Positions 51,250 to 64,000 of a stretch of 64,000 nucleotides of DNA are shown here, one piece after another. A program made the position numbers and the translations under genes. The stretch is from Chrysomallon squamiferum (lineage: Eukaryota; Mollusca; Gastropoda; Neomphalida; Peltospiridae): NCBI GenBank assembly GCA_012295275.1, contig CM022667.1, positions 16,851,245-16,915,244 of the forward strand. Direction: 5' to 3'. Within the stretch, counting starts at the first letter, position 1; every line of letters starts with the position of its first letter. The notes beneath the pieces were generated by a model. That model saw only the letters and a list, made by a program, of their open reading frames with translations. It searched no databases and was not told where the DNA came from.

Positions 51250-51926
51250 CGACTCTGATTCTGAAACACCCGGTGTTAATAATCAACTTCACAGAGATTT
51301 AAATCTTCATCAATACCGATTAGATAACTAACAAAACATTTTAAGCTAAAGGCAGAATTATTTTATTGATATAGCTTGAGAAATGTTATGGCCACTTCAC
51401 ATAACTGTTACATCAAAGGAAACAGGAATGTAAAACTGTATGGAAGTTTATTGCTGAATATTAAAATCTAACAGTCACTTAACTTATATAGCTACAGCTG
51501 ACGCCACCACTATTATGTAAAATACACATAAAACTCTTAATGCCAAATCATAAGATTTCATCTAGTACAACATTTCGTTGTTGCATCATTTGCATTAGAT
51601 GACTCAGAAGGATAATAACCACTGCAACAATGATTCCATTATGTTCCACATTGATCGCGTTTATCTTTTAATATATTTTGAGAGCGACATCTGCAACGAC
51701 GGTTATACCTGTTAGTCACCAGCATGACGTCAGTGAATTACATGTCTACGTGTCGATCAGTTTGTGGGCGTGTGCGTGTAACTGTTTATATTTTGAGGGT
51801 CTGTATTTAATGTATATGTATATTCCTTATACATGTACAACAATAATTTTGATGATGATGATGGTGATATATTTTAGTAATTATTTGTTTTCTTAAATTT
51901 AATTCTTTATCATCATCATCATCACG

Positions 51927-51977
<51 letters not shown>

Positions 51978-53085
51978 AATAAAATATACTGGCCAATTAT
52001 GGCTTATCAAATCGCCTTATCTTAATCGTAAATCATATTTTGCTTTTATTACCTCTACAAAACGCCAGCATTTGTGAATAATATGCTGGGTTTCCATTTT
52101 TATAGCACAGAAAAAAACTAAGGCCATAGTCAGCTCCCTGTTTAGCAACAGAAACTCTTTTAAGAATATCTGTTTTAAATTACAACGCTACTTCTAACCC
52201 ATTTTCACAGAAACGCCAAAATTGATGATGTCAGTACTGTTCACATTATTTCAAAAACAGCAGTGGTTTGGGTGTTTGTTTTTTAAAGAAATGTGTAGTA
52301 TTTTCCAATGGTACAGTCTAAGATAAAAATAAATCATGCTAAATAGCTGGTTCTGAATATCATTTTACCTGGGAATACCTGACAACAGAAGTGGATGGGT
52401 GTAGCAAAAAAGTCAGTGTCGCTGATTGTATTCATTCATCTACGACTTTTGTAAACAGATCGCCCTTCACCGCTATAAAAAAATGATTCTAATGAAATTT
52501 TGAGACGAATAATATAACAAAATATTGTTTGTTGTTGTTGTTTATCGGTACTTTTTATATTTATTTGTATGCTTTTTTTAACTGTCGTCAAAATCAACTA
52601 ATTTTTGAGGCTCGAAATAGTCATTAAAAATTTGTTATTACATTTTTATTTATAATATAGGTAATAAGTTTAAATATTACATAGATAAAGCAATGATAAA
52701 AAAAAAAAAAAAAAAAAAACATTGCCAAAAATTTATATTATTCTTTGCAAATCCATAAAGTAACATATGGAATCTTGAACTTTAAAGTCCGTGACAGATA
52801 GGTATGTTGCTTTCGAACTATAGTCCTCTCGTACGAAAGATATACATCTAAATAAAGCGAATTTCATACTGAATTTGATTTGAACGTGGTTTGGCGTTTT
52901 TATATTCAAACTGATGTTAAAAAGAAAAGAAAAATCCGTTTATAATCTGCAGGACATAATCTGCGAGATGAAACATGTGAAATCCATAGTAATAATATCT
53001 GTATAATTTTATACTACTAAATATTAGAAATTTTAAATGCCAGGGGGTACAACAACGAAATCTAATAGTGTAATCTCGTTTTCTT

Positions 53086-53138
<53 letters not shown>

Positions 53139-53640
53139 TTCGTATCTTAAACCTGCAGTTGTCGCGATTGCATGAGAATGAGTCTACTACTACTACTACT
53201 ATTACTACTGCTACTACTACTACTACTAATACTAATACTAATACTACAACTAATACTATTAATAATATTAATAATAATAATAATATGATGATGATGATGG
53301 TGATAACGATAAACCATCAATGAAATTAACAAGAAGATATGGACAAAAACGGACACTGATATTCTCTGGTACGTCGTTTAATTAGTTAACTAGTTAGATA
53401 ACTGATCGCGTTGTTAGTGAATCAGTAGTTAATTAACAACTTTATTATGGTTTTACGAACTCAGATCCACAATGTCTGTCTGTTTAAAACAGTTTCAGTC
53501 TCCTGTCTTATGCCAGTGAATCGTTTCATTTTATTTTTTATTTTATGTTTATTTTTATTTATTACTAATACTTTAATTTTTATTATTATTTTCCCCTTTT
53601 CGGCAGCACTTCTAACTGTCGGATGGGAATAAAATGTGAT
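49871..53640. other. Single-copy intergenic DNA, T-rich
   Basis: No exon, RNA gene or transposon was recognised. It contains poly-T and TTG/TTTA tracts (50130-50155, 50200-50355, 50990-51140, 51220-51250), ATT at 51927-51975, poly-A at 52700-52719 and AAT at 53089-53137. Cys/Phe/Leu-rich frames across the T-rich tracts are artefacts. Confidence 0.5.
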
Positions 53641-53691
53641 CTAGACGTATAACAGAGCATCGAAATGGAGGAAATCTAGTTCAGTGTAGGT

Positions 53692-56600
53692 ATGGCAGCG
53701 GTAGTGCGCGTGAAACGGCGGAGAAATGAAGATCCTGTCGAAATTTTGAAAGTTTCTTGTAAAAGAAGAAAAAACGATGAAGGAGATGCAGCACTTGTTG
53801 ATGAAAATGACAGAAATGAAGTCGAAAGTTTACTCAAGTTTGCTGCAACTATTCCAGCAAAGGTATTTTCATTACTAACAAAGGTTTTCGTGTTATCGTT
53901 GTGAGATATTTTCGATAGTAATTACATTAAATTCCAGTTTCAGTCGTCAAGAAATGTTATTGTTCATTTTTATTTCATTTTATTATGTTTATTTTTTTTC
54001 GTTTTCTGTTTCTAAACATTGTACTTTACATAGGAAATGTAATAAATGAATTACAGTAATGTAATCGGCTAAAAATTACACTATTTGTAGTAAATGAATT
54101 TTTAAAACAAAGAAAATCTAGTAGTTTCACTTTCGTTTTGCGTTTCTTCGTCTTCATTTTTGCATTTATTGTTACTGTAGATAATATCTAATATAATACA
54201 TAATTGTATAAACCTAAGTTCAAAACAAAACAAAAAAATCCAGTAAAGAAAAATAATTTATTTAAATTTTATATAACCTGTCACGAAATGTTATTTGGAA
54301 GTCAGTGAACAACATTTTCGTAGTTTTTAGGTACTGTAGCTTTCAAAAATTAATAAATTAATTTACTAATACTTTCCTTTCTTTTTCTTTTTTTAAAATT
54401 GAAATAGTTACAAAATATTTAAGTAATAGTCATATTTTGAATTCTGATTAGTGATTGTCAATACTTTTTAATCTTCTTATTTTAAAGGATACAAGCATTT
54501 CTAAACATATCCGTGATGCAATTCGGAAAGAGAAATTACAAAAGGAGTACAAACAGCATAGTTACAATGGTGATATAACTGTCAGAAAAAGACAAGAACA
54601 ACAACTCAGTTCCCAATCCAGTCGTTACAAAGTTCTCACCAGCTACAGAAGTCTGGGATTGGATGATCTTGATGCAGCAACAACAAATGAATGCATAACA
54701 GAACAAAATGGTGATAACAAAAAGGAAAATAATAATAAAACCACTGGGACTGCTGATATACAAAGAGCTAATAATAGAGAAGAGATATCACACAAGGAAC
54801 ATACAGATTTCAGTGGCAGTCATGGCAACTGTAAAACATCTAACAAATCCACCAAAACTGACATTGAAAGGAGCAACTGTGAACAAAATATTTGTATGTG
54901 CAAGAACTCAGGTGACTGTTGTACAGTTTGTTGCACAAAATCTCCATGTAATTGCTCAGAACATACTAAAGAAAATTCTTCTCTTGTTTGTTCAACTTCA
55001 GGTGAAGTTAAAACATTTTCTTCTGGCACCAAGACTTTTCTCAGAAGTGAATCAGCTTCATTGCAGAGTTCTGAAAAAATGTTTTGTTTGTATGATGTAG
55101 AGAAAGAGAAGACTGAAAATAATGCAGCCCTTACTCGGAATAAAAATAATGTAAGCTATGATATATAAGATACAATATTTATTACAATTTCCTGAAGAAA
55201 AACAGATGATAATTCTTTTTCATGATTTTTGTTTTATAGTGTTATTATCATCTTTACATTTCTAAATTTACTAATATGAAAATAACAGCGGTCCTTAATG
55301 ATAAGTTCAAATGTCTTTATTATAATTATAATATGCATTTTGATTAAAACTGATATGAATGTTGAGAAAATACTAAATGAAATGTGATATGTTCAGTTCC
55401 ACATACCATAGGACAAGACATACAGCTTAGTGCCTGTCCTGAATACCAATAAATTTGTGAAAAATAAATGAGCAGTTTTGTGAGGTTGCTACTCTGGATT
55501 ATATACAATACATTAATATATGTAGACAACTTCATTAAGCTGCATAAAAATGAAAAACTATAATGATTGTCAATAAAGTACACTACTAATAGTGTTACAG
55601 TTACGTAAAAATAATGTAATTATGGTCATTTATTGATTCAATAAATTAGATCCTTTTTATGATTCTTTTTCTTGTTTTCAAGTCAGCATCAGCCATCAGT
55701 GAGTTCACATGTAATTCTGTTCCAATGTTACGAGAAACTGTTCCACAAGACACAGAAGAGGACTACGTCTACGATCTCTACTACACCAACAGCAGTGATT
55801 TCGACTTCCGAACATTTGAAAATATTCTTAGGATTGAGGCTCTTCAAGAAGATGTGTTGCTGGATGACAGGCTGGATGATGACCAGTATGACGAAGTGTA
55901 TGATGATGATGATGACAGCAATGATGAAAATAACTGGAGGAATGATTACCCTAATGAAGATCCACATTTTTATGAAAACAATCATGCTGATAATGATGAA
56001 GGTGAGTGAGGAATTTGTGAAATAATAATTTTTTTTAATGACTGTCTATAAATTAATAGCACAGGCTTTAAATAAAATATAAATCTGTATCATTTTGTTT
56101 TATTATTTATAACAAAAACAGTTTTCACACAGAATTAGATATGGATGAAACAAAATAATCTGCATGAAAGTTTTTACTTATTAGAAACTGTGCAATACAA
56201 AAACAAGCACATGAAAATAAAAGTGTTTTTAATAACACAGTCATCAAGATTAAATAGATTAAATAGATTAAAATTAATGCAGTGGAGATGCAGCAGACCC
56301 TTTTATCCTGATTTCATTATTATTAAAATTACTAATTCTATTATTTTGGCTATTATTTCATAAGATGAGTAACAATGATAATAATAATTCTCATTTCACC
56401 GTGTTTTATTTTCAGACGCCATAGGGAACCATATGTTCGATCATGATGAACCTTTGGCTGCATGGATGTCATCAAGATGTAACATAGGTAACATACATTT
56501 ATTATTAATTTAACAAGATTAGTATTAAGAACTAAGAAAAATTAACTGTTTGAGTAATAATGTAAACCAGTCATTAGTTTTCATTTTCAATAAATGTCAG

Positions 56601-56906
56601 TTTTGTTTTACATCACATATATATTGATGTAAATATTACTGTAAAGTTACTGTGCATCCAAGATTCTGTTTGTTTTATTTTTGAAATATGCATGTAACAA
56701 ATTTGATCTTTTAAATGGTTTTCAGATGTTTTATTTGCATACAAAAAGTAATAATATCATCATTGTTAGTTGACATGCAATAAAGTAATCATTTTAACTA
56801 TTTGTTAACACAGTATTCTAAATTATTAGTCTGTGCCAACAAATGTTATTATTAAATATCAGCTGAAATAATCACTAATTGGTGGTTTAATTATTAATAA
56901 GAGATT

Positions 56907-56965
<59 letters not shown>

Positions 56966-57180
56966 GAGAGTATATATATAATTATACTTCTATTTTTGTT
57001 TATTTATTTATCTAGTTTTGTGATTTACTTATTATTTCGCTTATTTATCTTGTAGAAGATGATGGTGATGAATCAAATGATGATGCGCAGTCTGATCAGT
57101 GTGATAGACTGTATCCGTCTTCTACTTATGAACAGTTCCTCAAACGTGTCTCTGATGATGTGGATTCGTTGGATGATTAA
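53692..57180 (+). CDS. SLC7A6OS: SLC7A6OS/Iwr1 homologue, RNA polymerase II import
   Basis: Complete five-exon gene: 53692-53862, 54488-55150, 55683-56001, 56416-56487 and 57056-57180, all GT-AG, giving 1350 nt and 449 aa. The N terminus VVRVKRRRNEDPVEIL then LKVSCKRRK matches the conserved start of SLC7A6OS. Exon 2 has SRYKVL, and exon 3 has CNSVPMLRE and the Iwr1 signature EEDYVYDLYY followed by a long acidic stretch. The C terminus is YEQFLKRVSDDVDSLDD. In yeast, Iwr1 binds assembled RNA polymerase II and guides its nuclear import; the animal protein is presumed equivalent. It is longer than the human protein (about 309 aa as I recall), mainly through a Ser/Thr/Asn-rich and cysteine-rich insert in exon 2. 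The start is the first ATG in frame with the conserved N terminus. AATAAA signals follow at 57498 and 57546. Confidence 0.95.
56908..56960. repeat. (CT)n(CA)n microsatellite in intron
   Basis: CT units passing into CA units in the last intron of the SLC7A6OS homologue. Confidence 0.9.
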
Positions 57181-57497
57181 GTAGCTGATTCAGTTTCATC
57201 TTAAATTTAACTTCAGAAATATTATTTTAAAATGTAATACTGAATCAATAAGTTACTAACACTGTGCTGCTTATTACATATAAATTTATTTTAGGTGCAT
57301 AAACTACCTGGTACACATAACACATCATTTATTCATAAAGATTGTGTGTGTGTGTGTGTTTTATTTGTTTGTTATAATATACTTATATAATAATGATATT
57401 TTAATAATTCTTAAATGTCAGAGATTTAAATTTATATGAAATTTGTATGTATTATATATAAATTCGTTTTTATTCTTTTTATTAAGTCCTTGAAATG

Positions 57498-57551
57498 AAT
57501 AAATATATTTACTGTTATTTTTGTTGTCATTTTTTGAACTGAAAAAATAAA
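57498..57551 (+). terminator. Candidate polyadenylation signals
   Basis: AATAAA at 57498-57503 and 57546-57551, about 320-370 bases past the SLC7A6OS stop codon. Which one is used cannot be told from sequence. Confidence 0.5.
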
Positions 57552-58930
57552 AGATGTTTCACAACGTATTCTGTGGGATCTTTCTTTTCTTTTATTCCCT
57601 TTCTTTATTATTATTATTATTATTATTTTTATTCTATTATTTTATTTTTTATTTTTTTATATTTAAACATTCCAGACCTGCTAAATACATATACAGATTT
57701 TGTTTTCTTCCCTGTCATAGTTCATTCCTATTATTGGCTTTCCTGTGGCTAAACTGTCCATGAGTGACTGTAACTGTTAACATCATTTCAGTCCAGCAGA
57801 TGGACTAAGCAGAAATGATAATAGCCACTGATTTCTTTTAATTATTTATTTATTAACAATATTTATTTATTTATTTCTCTCTCTTTTCTCTCTCTCTCTC
57901 ACATGAAATAATGGACAAGAGGCATAAAATTTAATGATGTGGTGTCAATAAGTTCTGTCTGAAATAACGGACTTCTTGAAAAAAAAATAATGTTCATTAC
58001 TGACTAACCTGAAAACATCCTCCATTGTTGTTTATTATGAAAATTAATTAAAACTGTGAAACAGGTAAGCAAATACAGTCAGCCTGAGTTAATTTTTATT
58101 ATTATTATAATTATTATAATTAGAATAATAGATGTAGAACTGTCGGTAGGTGGTACATGGACAAAGAAAGAAAGAAAGAAAAAAAATAAAATAATGTTAA
58201 TATTAATAACAATGAAGTAAAAACAGTATTTACCGATATCAACATTGCCAATAAAAAATTTGATATTAATTAGATCCTGTCAGTGTTTGTTAGCGACTAC
58301 CATGTTATATAAAAATAATTTTAAATGTATATATATATATATATATATATATAAGTAAATCTAATAATTTAACAGAGAAATAGTCTATTACCCAATTACC
58401 CTTCAAGTAAATGTATTTAGCACTTTAAAAGATTCAAATATTTTTAGTGTTAAAAAAATTAAAATTAAATTTAATAATAATAACAATATAGTGAAAACGG
58501 GACAGCTTTGTTCCGTTCATTTCCACGAAGGTGCACTAGGAGCGCGTGACCACTTTCGCGAAATCATGTTTATTCTCAAGGTAACGGGTAAATCGTTTAG
58601 CATTTGGATAGCTCATAACGTGTATAGAATCAAAGCAAATCATCGAACAGCATGCAAAGATAAAAATATACTTTCTCTGAATGATTATCAATTAGGATTT
58701 GTCGCATTATTTTATCGACTATAGGCAACGATGTTTTGACCATGAACCAATTCGCTCCTAGCAGGCTCGTCCCGCCTTCTCTATTACATTATTTTTCATT
58801 ATTCAACCCATGGAAACTAATTCAGGAGAACATGCTAATTTAAATGCAGATTGAAAACAATGCACTAACACCCAAATTATTATTATTATTTTTTTTTTTT
58901 TTTTCTTAAATGTATTTAATTTATTGTTGG

Positions 58931-58962
<32 letters not shown>

Positions 58963-58981
58963 GTCATTAATTTTTGTTCAG
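57552..58981. other. Intergenic DNA and likely 5' region of next gene
   Basis: AT-rich, with ATT/poly-T at 57606-57660, TA at 58328-58352 and poly-T at 58890-58960. The segment 58490-58800 is less AT-rich, with CG-containing words (ggagcgcgtgaccactttcgcg). It may hold the promoter or first exon of the C45-family gene, but no ATG-bearing exon with the required phase-2 donor could be fixed. Confidence 0.4.
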
Positions 58982-63663
<4,682 letters not shown>

Positions 63664-64000
63664 GTAACTTTGGTTGCTGTATTGTAGAAAAGAATGTCAT
63701 TATCTGTGCTTTTAAAGGTTCAGGATAAACATGATTTAAACTCTATTTTTGTATCATATGACAATACACAGCAAAGTGTACAATGCTGTATATAAAATTT
63801 AAAATAATTAATGAAATAATTGATACAAAATAGTGTTGTTACATATTCTGAATTGGAATATATTATACTTTGTATGTAATCAGTGGTTTTATATGCACAT
63901 AATTTTCTAATTCTCATGTGTACTATAAAGATATTTTTATGTCTTAAAAATAATATAGACAATGATAACAAGATAAATTGTAAATCTTTTTGAATGTTGT

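Noticed and set aside
50902-51331. Phe/Leu/Cys-rich membrane-like frames
   Set aside because: They come from T-, TTG- and TTTA-rich tracts. No signal of a real exon was found.
58491-58724. 77-codon frame upstream of the Tan-like gene
   Set aside because: It begins at GTG, and its only ATG-started part (from 58566) does not join the first domain exon in the required phase. It may include untranslated leader, but coding use is unsupported.

Overview
The window is AT-rich, microsatellite-laden metazoan nuclear DNA with GT-AG introns and no prokaryotic or organellar features. Very long CT/GA, ATT, TA and TATG tracts, cut-and-paste transposon remnants, and a molluscan-looking gene content (a Tan-like C45 hydrolase and secreted VWC-type proteins) suggest a mollusc, perhaps a cephalopod. 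The species assignment is inference. A 200-base run of N (33801-34000) marks a scaffold gap.

Region 1 (about 1-49.9 kb) is a decaying tandem array. On the minus strand it carries a family of small secreted, cysteine-rich proteins built from interchangeable short exons: a signal-peptide exon, two types of VWC-like exon, a Pro/Glu/Ser/Thr-repeat exon, and a four-cysteine C-terminal exon. Every internal junction I could resolve is phase 1, so modules can be joined in any order without breaking frame. Two copies are complete and intact over three exons (42.27-44.21 kb and 47.33-48.85 kb). A shorter two-exon copy lies at 45.13-45.98 kb, and mixed-module copies are assembled at 19.36-22.78 kb and 29.19-33.51 kb. 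Another copy starts at 10.58 kb. Many other modules carry stops, frameshifts, lost start codons or lost splice sites. The array is made of large duplicated blocks (for example 13.1-16.3 kb resembles 28.4-31.5 kb, and 3.4-5.9 kb resembles 24.2-26.8 kb). Every signal-peptide exon is preceded by a conserved TGACGTGAGTCA-like element, and nearly all by a long GA/CT tract.

Region 2 (34.0-40.5 kb) interrupts the array with an orphan plus-strand exon beside the gap, a large inverted repeat (about 34.11-35.24 versus 37.05-38.37 kb), a Tigger/pogo-like element, and a hAT-like element with clear terminal repeats.

Region 3 (49.9-64 kb) is single-copy plus-strand DNA. After about 3.7 kb of T-rich intergenic sequence come two conserved genes: a complete five-exon SLC7A6OS/Iwr1 homologue (53692-57180, 449 aa), and the first nine resolvable coding exons of a Tan-like beta-alanyl-amine hydrolase of the C45 N-terminal-nucleophile family (58982 to beyond 63663). 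They look unrelated in function to the array and to each other.
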